Source of the DNA: a virus
Length of the DNA: 64,000 nt
IMG/VR virus record: IMGVR_UViG_3300047476_001680
Location: 1 to 64,000 of that record
Direction: 5' to 3' (one strand)
This document shows, piece by piece, positions 48,665 through 58,600 of the stretch; position 1 is the first letter of the stretch; the number at the start of each line of letters is the position of its first letter. The position numbers were made by a program, and so were the translations under genes. A model generated the notes under the pieces. That model saw only the letters and a program-made list of their open reading frames with translations, had not been told where the DNA came from and did no database searches.

Positions 48665-50164
48665 TTAAATATTTATTCTAACGATAGCCAGCACTGTATT
48701 TTCTCCCTCGTCTTTTTTATCTTCAAGAGATCTACCTATAACGTTAAATGGGGTAACTTCCTCAGATTTGGCGGCACGGGCCAGACCGTTTCCTGCAGAT
48801 ACCAAGCGATCTCCTTTGGAGACAGCGCCAATGGCTCTTACTGGGACGCGACCTGATAGTACTACCGCAGGATGTGATTTTTCGTCACCAACTTCTGAGT
48901 TCATTAAGTATGCGGGAGCAGTACTGATTACTCCAAGAACATCTTGACTCAGTTCTTGTGTTTCCAGAGTGACTTCATAGAAACCACCCACACGCACTAA
49001 TGTGCCAGGTTGGTAAACATTATCTGCTGCAAATCTTTCGGCCAAGTCAGCGTATTCGGCTGAACTAGCTCTACCTTGGAGAGTGACTGCTGTAATAGTG
49101 TTAGCAAATACATTACTAAAGTATCTAGTACTACTACCTATTGTACCACTTATATTAGATGCAGGTATTACATTACTGGTGTTTATAGTTACATTACCAA
49201 CAACTACACTGGAAGTTGCGGCATAGGTGGCTGCTTGCACCTGTGTATTAGAGTAAATTCTCAGTGCTTCTACACTGCTACCAGAATTGACGACGTTTAC
49301 TGCAATGTCACCGCTGTTAACGGTGTTTTGTAACCTTACTAAACTGGTTGATCCGCCCACAATTCGGAACTGGCTGGCATTACCAAAACTTACACCAGCC
49401 TCATTGGTAGAAGAAAACTGTATGGCGCCGCTCAAGACTTGGCCATTGCCTGTTGTGGTGACATAGGCGTTGGCATCAATATTACCTAGTTTATCTGAAT
49501 TAGTGGCAGTTCCGACTAGTTTAACGTTGGCACTGCTAAATGTGAAACCTGTATATAAGTTGGCATTAGAACCAAAAGATGTCGTAATGTCCGTGGTTAA
49601 TGTGCTGGCATCTGACCCCATTGTGAAATCACTGCCGCTCAGGACTGCCACAACATTGCCATCAATATAGAATGCTGTGACAGTTTTACTTGCCCCCACA
49701 CTACTATCAACTGTACCAGTTACCGTGCCACTGGTGCCGGCATTACTACTAAATGTGCTTTCACCAACTTTGACCCAGGCGTTGCCATTGTAAATTTTTA
49801 GTGCTTTGTTAGCTGGATCTGTGGTCTTGTCAAACCAAAGGTCGCCTTCTTTGACAGTGGCTGAAGCTGCTACTACATTACTGATAGTCAGCTTGGCCAG
49901 ACTGTTAAATCGAGTGCCATCATATACTTTAAGTGACAAGTTGGCTTTATCGTACCATAACTGACCGGTTAAAATATTTGTGGGATTGGGCTGCGTATCG
50001 CTGGCAAAATTTTCAGTAATTCTTAGAAAATTTTGATTCAGGGCTGGGCCGTAATCTGCTGAGTTTTTACCAATGAACTGAACTACATAGTCAGTGGTAG
50101 GAGTAACTAGACCTGCACTAATTGACAGTGGGGTGCCGTCTTGTTTATTAATTGTATATGCCAT
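48665..50164 (-). CDS. Tail-fibre-like virion protein, 499 aa
   Basis: 499 residues. The N-terminal part has TGQLWYDKANLSLKVYDG and GDLWFDKTTDPANKALKIYNG, repeated W-Y/F-D-K blocks. A long Ser/Thr/Gly/Asn beta-rich shaft follows. The C-terminal 130 residues (SSAEYADLAERFAADNVYQPG, VLGVISTAPAYLMNS, LSGRVPVRAIGAVSKGDRLV) match the end of the protein at 50982-52574, so the two share a terminal domain, probably for trimerisation or receptor contact. A late-type motif lies upstream. Confidence 0.8.
   Translation of the reverse strand: MAYTINKQDGTPLSISAGLVTPTTDYVVQFIGKNSADYGPALNQNFLRITENFASDTQPNPTNILTGQLWYDKANLSLKVYDGTRFNSLAKLTISNVVAASATVKEGDLWFDKTTDPANKALKIYNGNAWVKVGESTFSSNAGTSGTVTGTVDSSVGASKTVTAFYIDGNVVAVLSGSDFTMGSDASTLTTDITTSFGSNANLYTGFTFSSANVKLVGTATNSDKLGNIDANAYVTTTGNGQVLSGAIQFSSTNEAGVSFGNASQFRIVGGSTSLVRLQNTVNSGDIAVNVVNSGSSVEALRIYSNTQVQAATYAATSSVVVGNVTINTSNVIPASNISGTIGSSTRYFSNVFANTITAVTLQGRASSAEYADLAERFAADNVYQPGTLVRVGGFYEVTLETQELSQDVLGVISTAPAYLMNSEVGDEKSHPAVVLSGRVPVRAIGAVSKGDRLVSAGNGLARAAKSEEVTPFNVIGRSLEDKKDEGENTVLAIVRINI
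48670..48676 (-). promoter_or_regulatory. ATAAATA late-promoter-like motif
   Basis: ATAAATA on the - strand, 27 nt before the ATG at 48642, inside the end of the upstream fibre gene. Confidence 0.4.
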
Positions 50165-50186
50165 TGTTCTAATCCAATAATAAGTG

Positions 50187-50193
50187 TATTTAT
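50187..50193 (-). promoter_or_regulatory. ATAAATA late-promoter-like motif
   Basis: GGGATAAATACAC on the - strand, 22 nt before the ATG at 50164, in a 38-bp gap. Confidence 0.42.
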
Positions 50194-50202
50194 CCCTAGT
50201 CG

Positions 50203-50835
50203 TTAAGCATTGCTTGTGAGGTTAGTCAAACTTTGAATTCTTATAGTATAATCAATTTGAATTAACCTGTTCAGCGCCTTCTGAACTGGATGAAATATAA
50301 CGTGTGTGAGTAATCTTCCTGTTTTTTGCACAGAGCTTTCAGTATAGGGATCATTTGACACTATACCAAGCTCGTCAAATACGAAGTCGCCGCTTAGAGT
50401 AGCACTATTGTCAAAAGCAGCTTGTCCAGCAGGCTCTGAGTAATCCAAGAGGCAGCTGATAAAAATATCCGTGTAGACTGTGCCGTCGGTGTGGCGCACC
50501 TCTACGAAATTTTTGGCTGTATCTGTATTAAGTGGGCTGTTATTGTCCACTACTTTAAAATAGGTTTGGTTGTAGAGATCAGCGTTTCTTCCGTCGCTGG
50601 TATTTGTTTTAGTTGGCAAATACGTCACTATACCCGTGCTGTCAATGGCTGTGGCGCCGTTGCCAAAGGCCATAAGGTAAATAGTACCCAACCCTTTGTT
50701 GGCGAAGCTCTTGGCCAGGGCTTCACTCATATTTTCAAAATGAATAGCATTGGACTTGTCAACAAATACTTCCGCAGTGACAGGGTCAAATATTTTAATA
50801 TGCCCCATCATCATAGTATTATTTTTATCAAACAT
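50203..50835 (-). CDS. Probable virion protein, 210 aa
   Basis: 210 residues. The start has Met-rich NTMMMGHIKIFDPVTAEVFVDK then SNAIHFENMSEALAK. The next part (GTIYLMAFGNGATAIDSTG) and the C-terminus with GDFVFDELGIVSN and RLIQIDYTIRIQSL are beta-rich. It lies between two fibre-like genes, so a fibre-attachment or baseplate role is plausible. ATG 50835 is preferred to GTG 50838; GGAAA precedes it. Confidence 0.72.
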   Translation of the reverse strand: MFDKNNTMMMGHIKIFDPVTAEVFVDKSNAIHFENMSEALAKSFANKGLGTIYLMAFGNGATAIDSTGIVTYLPTKTNTSDGRNADLYNQTYFKVVDNNSPLNTDTAKNFVEVRHTDGTVYTDIFISCLLDYSEPAGQAAFDNSATLSGDFVFDELGIVSNDPYTESSVQKTGRLLTHVIFHPVQKALNRLIQIDYTIRIQSLTNLTSNA

Positions 50836-50838
50836 CAC

Positions 50839-50985
50839 TTAGTTTCCAGTTTCAACAATGGTTTGCCCCGATTCGGGGTCAGTTATCTTTAGAAATCCAC
50901 GAACATAGATGCCGCTAAGGTCATCTGGTTTTGTCTCGGGTGTGGGTTTTTCCTGATCTCTTTCAGTATTTTCATTATTTATCAT
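50839..50985 (-). CDS. Small protein, 48 aa, partial paralogue of the next gene
   Basis: A 48-codon frame whose ATG overlaps the preceding fibre-gene TGA (ATGA) and whose stop lies 3 bp before the next ATG. An acidic, Pro-rich start (EKPTPETKPDDLSG) is followed by IYVRGFLKITDPESGQTIVE. This matches the G-x2-KI-x-DP-x-(T/S)-x3-V block at the start of the downstream protein (GHIKIFDPVTAEVFVDK). It could be a truncated duplicate or a small connector. Confidence 0.65.
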   Translation of the reverse strand: MINNENTERDQEKPTPETKPDDLSGIYVRGFLKITDPESGQTIVETGN

Positions 50986-52574
50986 AATATCATAGCCCAG
51001 ATTTTATGTAATCCCTGCTGGTCACTGTTCTCTAAACTCTTGGCAAACACTGCATTGGAGTCATAACTTTCAGTTAGATTACGAACAGATACAGCGTACC
51101 CAGCTACGTCACTGGTTACAAGTAGATCACCTTTCTGCACTGGTCCTTTGACATTGACTGGGATTTTCCCACGTAGTGCAAGCGGTAGACCTTGTTCGTC
51201 ACCATTCATCAGATATGCGGGATTAGTAGATATAGCGCCAGCCACACGGGTGTCTGCGTTGATCGTTGTCACTGTAATTTCTGCACTACCTCCAAAAATT
51301 ACCACAGTGCCAGCGTCATATTGTGAGTCAGGTACATATATCTCTGCTAAGTCAGCGTACTGTGCACTGGTGGCCTTGGCGTGCAAAGTATTAAATCTAT
51401 TATCAATCTGCCCAATGTTGCCAATGTTACTAGTGCCTGTTTTAACAATCTGACTGACTGTTAAACTTGTGGCGAACTCGCCAGTGGGGGCCACTACACT
51501 TGTATTTGCATTTAAATTAGCAGCAGTGATATTTCCATTTGCAGACAAAATACCAGCACGTACATTACTGGAAATTACTGTGCCTATTAGGTTACCAGCT
51601 GTCACATTAGTAGCTATGACAAACCTTGTATTAATAGTTGAAATGTGAGCATTGCTGAACCAATTAGCTGTGTTGCCTATGTTGGCCACATTCGCCGCAG
51701 TGGGCACAATAGCGTTGGCTGTAAGTGCAAATAAATCAATATACCCGTTTCCTGCAAATATATTATTGTATCTATTAGTTGTATTACCCAAGGTCCCAGA
51801 TAGGTTTGATATGGGCGACACTTCTGCCAGTGTAGTTACATTACCAGTCAAGGTACTTGTTGTGTTAACAATGAGTTTATCAGCGGTTATGTAATTGCTT
51901 ATGGTTGCCACAGGTGTGGTCAAAGTTGTATTTGACAGTATGCTGGTTGCTGTTAACACGTTTCCATTGATATCGCCCTGTGCTGTCAAAATTCCCTGCA
52001 GATGTATGTTGCCAGCCACGCCCACGCCGCCTGCCACCCTTAGGGCACCAGTAGTACTAGATATAGAGTTAGTAGCATTACCGACCACAACCTCACCAGT
52101 GGAAAAAGTACCCAAAATACTGTTAGCACTAATTACACCATTTGCATTACTTGCTCCTGAACCGAACCAAGTTAAGTAATTTGTGTCTGGCTGTAAAACC
52201 AGTGCAGCAACATCAGGGGCAGCGTTGGCCACATAATAAAGTCTTACACCCACGCTTTTATTATTTGCTGTGATTACATTGGGCAGGGTAAGATTAGCAT
52301 CTGTTTGCACTTCGATCAAGTTGCTAGCTGAGGATACTGATGTCAGTGTTACAGTAGTTTGATTGGGGGCAAAAAGTGTTCCATTTACAGTAACATTACC
52401 AGAGTATGTAATATCCCCAGTGGTTATGAAGCTTTTTAAGTTGGTCAAACTTACCTGATAGGTCATTAGGTTACCAGTGGTAAGATTCGACGCTACCACT
52501 GGAAGACTGCCTCCCGTGGACACCAAGGTTGCAACTGATACGTCATCATTGAGTTGACTAATTTTTACTGACAT
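50982..52574 (-). CDS. Tail-fibre-like virion protein, 530 aa
   Basis: 530 residues. A long beta shaft with many LTxNVTT/ISNLSGTLGN-like blocks (NLSGTLGNTTNRYNNIFAG, ANIGNTANWFSNAHIST, SNIGNIGQIDNRFNTLHA) resembles repeated fibre units of about 60-65 residues. The C-terminus (SAQYADLAEIYVPDSQYDAG, GAISTNPAYLMNG, LRGKIPVNVKGPVQKGDLLV) matches that of the 48665-50164 protein. ATG 52574 with GGA upstream; a late-type motif precedes it. Confidence 0.8.
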   Translation of the reverse strand: MSVKISQLNDDVSVATLVSTGGSLPVVASNLTTGNLMTYQVSLTNLKSFITTGDITYSGNVTVNGTLFAPNQTTVTLTSVSSASNLIEVQTDANLTLPNVITANNKSVGVRLYYVANAAPDVAALVLQPDTNYLTWFGSGASNANGVISANSILGTFSTGEVVVGNATNSISSTTGALRVAGGVGVAGNIHLQGILTAQGDINGNVLTATSILSNTTLTTPVATISNYITADKLIVNTTSTLTGNVTTLAEVSPISNLSGTLGNTTNRYNNIFAGNGYIDLFALTANAIVPTAANVANIGNTANWFSNAHISTINTRFVIATNVTAGNLIGTVISSNVRAGILSANGNITAANLNANTSVVAPTGEFATSLTVSQIVKTGTSNIGNIGQIDNRFNTLHAKATSAQYADLAEIYVPDSQYDAGTVVIFGGSAEITVTTINADTRVAGAISTNPAYLMNGDEQGLPLALRGKIPVNVKGPVQKGDLLVTSDVAGYAVSVRNLTESYDSNAVFAKSLENSDQQGLHKIWAMIL

Positions 52575-52595
52575 TTTTTATTCCAATCGTTTCTA

Positions 52596-52602
52596 TATTT
52601 AT
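52596..52602 (-). promoter_or_regulatory. ATAAATA late-promoter-like motif
   Basis: AAATAAATATAG on the - strand, 21 nt before the ATG at 52574, in a 50-bp gap. Confidence 0.4.
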
Positions 52603-52624
52603 TTGTATCTATAAACTGCATATA

Positions 52625-55600
52625 TTAACTGGTTAAACCCTTGATGAATCTAATATATGGGGTATTACTATTAAATATTCCCGTATTAGACGCTGGTGCG
52701 TTGGCCAAAGTCTCAACTGTGATATTTTCCAAACTAGCTTCAGTAATTACCACCACATTGGATTCAGTTAAAATAGGACTATCAGCGTATCCTTGTTCGT
52801 TGAATACTCCAGTACGGACAGCATTATTAACTGAGGTAAACGTATAGGTAATCGGAGGACCAAAATTAGCCCCTTCAAATCGTTTCCCAAACTCAACACC
52901 AGCTACATTTACTCTCGTAAAAGCAATATTGTCTCTGTCAGCCTTGTCTACACCTTGAACTACATCAACATTGGCACCCATATCATAGACAACTGTGCCG
53001 GCACTGTGTGAGGCCATACCAGTACCAAGAGTGCCGCGACGAATGTTACTTAGTGTATGTGTAGCAGTGTCCACATTCCAGAAAGTAATGCGTTCACCAT
53101 TTATGTAAATTACCCCGGGTATTCTGCTTGTGGGTGTGTTAACTGGCAATGACAACACTGCGCTGTTTGCAACCACAATGGTGTTGGAGTTTGCAGTAAT
53201 ATCTGAAGCCAATGTGGTTCTGTCTAGCACATAGTCTGCTCTGTAATATCTATAAATGTCCTCACCGTCCTGAATCTCAGTGAATCTAGGAAGGTTTTTA
53301 TAGGACTGTATAGACTTATGAATTCTATAGCTAAACACATTGTTAGTTGTCTCCCAGTAGGGACGAGACAGTCTTGGATATATGATCGCTGGTCTTAAGT
53401 TACCACCAGTGACTGTGATCACAGGGTTATCCAGATATCGTAGACCTGGCTGACTGATGGATATTCCCACGATTGATCCCAGATTGTCCAAGATAATACC
53501 GTCTGTGGTTATTGTAGCAGTCACCAAAGCATTTCCAGAAGTTACAGTGACATTTACCGAAGAAATACCATCCTTGGTATAACCAAGACCGCCGTCTTCA
53601 ATGAATACCCCATCAAGAGTCATACCAATGGAATTATACCAGTTAGTGTACTCAGACGACAACGGGTCAACGTTCGCAGTTGTGATAGTCATTACCACGG
53701 AATCAAACATCCTACCGGGAACTAGTTCTTCTGGTGAATGGCTGTTGTAAGGATCTACGTAGTCCCCACCATCTATTTCTATAACACTGGCGTTACTTGA
53801 AAAACTAGTATCAAATGCGGTGTTGGCCAGTGGTGGCCCACCATCAATGATTCTATCCAGCAAGTCTTCATCAAATACAAAGACGCCATCTTCATTTCTA
53901 GCCTGAGCATCAAAGTTATCTTCGTCAAACTCATTAGAGCTGACATCGAATCCACCGGACTCTGAAAAATATGGACTATCTAGCAACACTCTAGGATAAT
54001 CTATTCCTGACTGCAATAATGCTAGATTTTTTCCAGGTCTTCCAATGTCAGGATTGTAGTAGGCAGTGATTCTGTCGTTAGCGTTGTCAAAATCCCCGCC
54101 GCTTAATTCAACAAGATTTTCTGAGCTAAACAGACTGGTACTCGTAAATCCAGTGCTCACACGGTAGGCAACATTATTAAATGTCACAATGTCATTCTCA
54201 CTGAATACAGTATTTGCTGACCAGGTCAACACATTGCTAGAGTAAGTTATTCTATCGTAGACTAAAGTAGTTTTAATCTTTCTCACTGTTTTATTATCTA
54301 AAACAGGATAAAGTCTAGCAGCGTTACCACCAAAACTTAAAGTGATATTTGGGGTAGTATAATAACCGCTACCAGGATATGTAACTATCACGCTGGTCAC
54401 ACTGCCATTGGCAACCAGTGCTCGAGCTCTTGCGTCGTCATTGGTCATACTACCTGAGAAGGTAATAGTGGGCGGGTCAGCATAACCAGAACCACCATCA
54501 ACCACCCTCACTTCACTCACATAGTAATCGTGATTGTTTTTCCAGTAAGAGTTAACGCTGGTATTCAGAGCATCAAGGTCCTGTGGATATACTGAACCAC
54601 CAGTGGCGAAGGACGTGGGGCTTCGGAATAATCCCAATTCACCATCATAGTAGGGCACAACATCAAAGTCTGACACATTTAAATTATTGTTTTCTGTTTT
54701 TTCGTAGTTAAAAACATATTCTCTAATAGTTGACCTATAGGGCTTAACTTCTTCAACATATTGTTTATAGTTGTCTTGATTATTTCTACGATACAGTGGA
54801 AGTTCTTCAAGGTTAGCAACTTTATGAATAATATTAATAAAGCTAGTTTTAAATGCCCAGTCCACCAGCTTCTGTTCATTGAATATGTAGTGAACAAATA
54901 CAAAGAATAACTCAGTGAATTTCTGGCTTAGTTCATTGATAAAGATGTTATTTCTTAAAGCTTCTACAATAGTTCTCATTTCCACAGTGGGAGTTCTGTC
55001 GAATGTCGAACTTTCAAAACTTCCAGTATCAAAACTATACCCGTATTTTTCGTAATCGTAAAGATTATCCTTGAATTGGATAGTTCCTGACTGTATACCA
55101 ATAATACGTAAATCTTGATCGGTCACTAGTAAAAGAATCCATTTATTTTGACCGTTATTTTTAATTTTTATTATGTCACCAGTGGTCAATCTACTGGTTA
55201 TATCGTTTAAGTTGATGGTAGCTTCAATGGTAAAGTTCGGAACTGTCAGTGCACTATAACCAACTGCGTACCAGTCAGTGTACTCCCAATAATCTGCAAC
55301 ATCATAACTCTGAATGCGCAGTAGTCTCCAACCATCAGTTCTTAGATTTTCGTACAGAGCCCAGTGATTGCCCACTGTGGAATCGTTAACTACGAGGACA
55401 CGATAGCCCAAGGGTGTTGTCAGAGGATTTACAAATCCAAATTCTAGATTGTTTTCACAGCGCAGATCGTACTCACCAAGAGTAATGTCAGGAAGTGGTT
55501 CGCCACCACTGATGGACTCCAGATCAAAACCGCGAGTAACCACGGTCTGCTTGAGTACTTCATTGACGTAGTCAACCATATTAGCAATAGCTTGCTCACG

Positions 55601-58600
55601 CTTGACGAACATAGTTTGTCTTGGTCTGTTGCTGATACCGTATTTTAACTGAACTGGCAGAGCAGCATCGGGAACAATATTATCGTAGACATCAACCCCA
55701 CTAAGACTATCAAGTAATTTATTATAGATTACTTGTGGTATGTTGGCAGGTTTGTCGCCCGTGGGTGACAACAATGAAAACTCACGATGAATAATATCTT
55801 GATTAATTTTGCTAGCATAATCAATATGAAGAATAATTTTGTCTGAAATTACATCTTCAAATATATTAAATAACGCCACTGCGTCATTACGCAGAGCGGC
55901 CAGGTACTTGATACCACTTCCCTTGGGGTTTCTAATATAATCAGTGACAGTCAAGCAAGATAATTTTCTTGAAGCAATCTGTGGCACGGAAATTTTATTT
56001 TTGACCCAGAAATAGTATTTTACCACTGCTAGGTTGGTCACTGTGTCAATGTAGTTAACAGATACATAGGTATCAGTGTACTTGACCTCACCATCACCGT
56101 TTAATGTAGCATACTGACTGGGAGGATAATCGCTTTCTACCCACTCATAGACGTCTATGCTACTACCTTCAAATTGTGCTCCCCAGTTATCTGTTCTGTA
56201 TTTTATGGATCCTTGTTCATAATCTACATATCTTACAGTGCCTAGGTCCCACCATAGCTGCCCCACTTGTTCTCGGCCCCACTGGAAATTCTGACTCAGT
56301 GTAATGTCAGATCTCACAGAGTTATTATAGACTGCTGGATCATAATCAGTTTTATAGGTGAGTTCTTGTTCGGCTTGGCCAAGTATTTTGCCCTTGATTG
56401 GGTCTATGTAGTCTAGGTAGTACACAACTTGGTTAGTATCTTTGTTATAAAGATAAGCTTTTACTATGCTGTTGATATCAACTCTGCCCTGTTTGCTTTC
56501 AACTTGATCCCAACCCTTGCTGCCAGTGTTGTTTTTAAAATAGAACACGCTACCGTGGTATTCTTGGGGATTTACTGTAGAGGTAAACGAGCTACTGTCT
56601 TGTGTGGCCCCAACGAATAGACTATCACCACGAACTGCCACAGCACTTCCAAATTTAATGTCAGTACTAAAGTCTACATTTATATCAGTGGGTATTAATT
56701 GCTGTGTTAGACTAAATTTACCTGGATATTCTATACTCTGTCTGCTGTCAGACAAATATTGCATTAACCATACTGCACCACTGTCAAAATTATCATTGAA
56801 CGTAGTGCTACCATCGTCAAAAGTAGTAGCTTGATCTAACTTATCCAAGGTAGAATCTGTGAAGTATTTTGTAGCTGGAGTAGTTTCAGCCAGCGCAGGA
56901 TATACATCAAAAGTAGTTTCTTTATAGGTCTTGGCCTCGGGACTACCCACTACTAACCCATCACTTGTGTCAGTGATAGCTATAGTATATCCGAATCTAT
57001 CGTAAGATGTTGCTGTGGGATTTTCTATAATTTCCACGTCCTTGAATATGTCCAGACCTAGATAGGTTATAGGACTGGTGCCACTATGTGTGCTTGGCAG
57101 GACTCTCAGTCTATCAGCAACGATGACTGCGTCACTGTTAATTTTTAGGTATCCGTTGTAATTAGACGCAGTGATACCCGGAATGCGTGTATTGTTTATG
57201 TCGTTGACAATATTGTTTAGAGTTGTACCTGTGAACTCCACCACAACGTCATTGATTCTAATAGTGTCCCCAATGACAGCGGTTGGGTTAACCACAGTGC
57301 CAACGATGGTACCATAGACTCTAGATTGGTTTAGTAGTCTATAAACTCTTCCCACTTCAAACTTATTGTCACTGCTAAAATAAGGCACACCAACATAGAC
57401 GCTGCAATTATAAGGGCAAATATCCACACTATAACCATATTGGTCATCTGTGGCAACATTGTCAGTTCCTTTCTTGGTACCTATTAATTCAAAGTTGTTT
57501 GATTCAACTTCAATGGTACTACCATTTGCTGGCTCAGTGATAAATGACACTGTATTACCTGACACTGTATAGTCAACATTAATTGTTTGTAGTTGTCCAG
57601 TTACATAAACCTTGTTTTTGTTGTCCAAGCTATGCAGGGAAACCACGGTGAAGCTGACATTACTGGTGGTTTTATAAAAACGTTCCACACTTCTATCTAG
57701 TATACTAATACTCCCTGAGCGTGATATACCATCAACATCATCAGCAGGAGCACCAGCCACAAGTTGTCGGCCATCAGTACTGGTAGCCACAGACCAACCA
57801 AAATTACTATTGGCGTTTCCAGACACATTAGCATAATATTCATAACCTGATTTCTGTGTTACGGTTAGATTACCATAGTTGCCAGCAGTATTAATATTAA
57901 ATGTGAATGACAATACGTTTCCAGCTAGAGTATAGTCACGATAAGGAGTATAAATGAACTCCCTATCTTGAACTACCAGGAAGTCTTGACCGGCTGGTGT
58001 AAACGGTAGAGTGAAACTATTACTGCTAACAGCAACTTGCGCTGAAGTATAGCTTGTTGACTCGTCGTCTACGTCCCTGAATTGATAGATATAGACTTTA
58101 TCTTCTCCAGGTGCACCTACATACAGCCAATTATCGTCATCACTAATAGTGATACTATGACCAAACATAGATGTTGTGTTTACTGGAGAAGCAATTATAC
58201 TACGCTGTGCCAGTGCACCACGTTCGTCCTGATCAAATACAACCACTGCCCCACGATTATTTTTAGTGTACGGAGCACTGGCAATAACGATCGCATCACC
58301 ATTGGCCACGTCGTGACCCAGCCCCACTAGATCCTTGGCATTGCTGGTTATTGAACCAGTTTCTATATATTGATCATATTTGTTTCTGGCAAAGTTAACC
58401 ACGTTGCCGGTTACACTATTTGTTCCAGGACGGCCAGCGGTCAAGTACTTACCAGTACTAGATAAACTCAAAGAACTACCTAGATAACCCTGGTTACTAA
58501 GCACACTTTGTTTTAAGTTGTTTTCCAGTACCCAGGGCTCAGATTTTTCATAGATAGACCATTCATCAGCTTGGTTACCATTCTCTATGTAAATCTTGGT

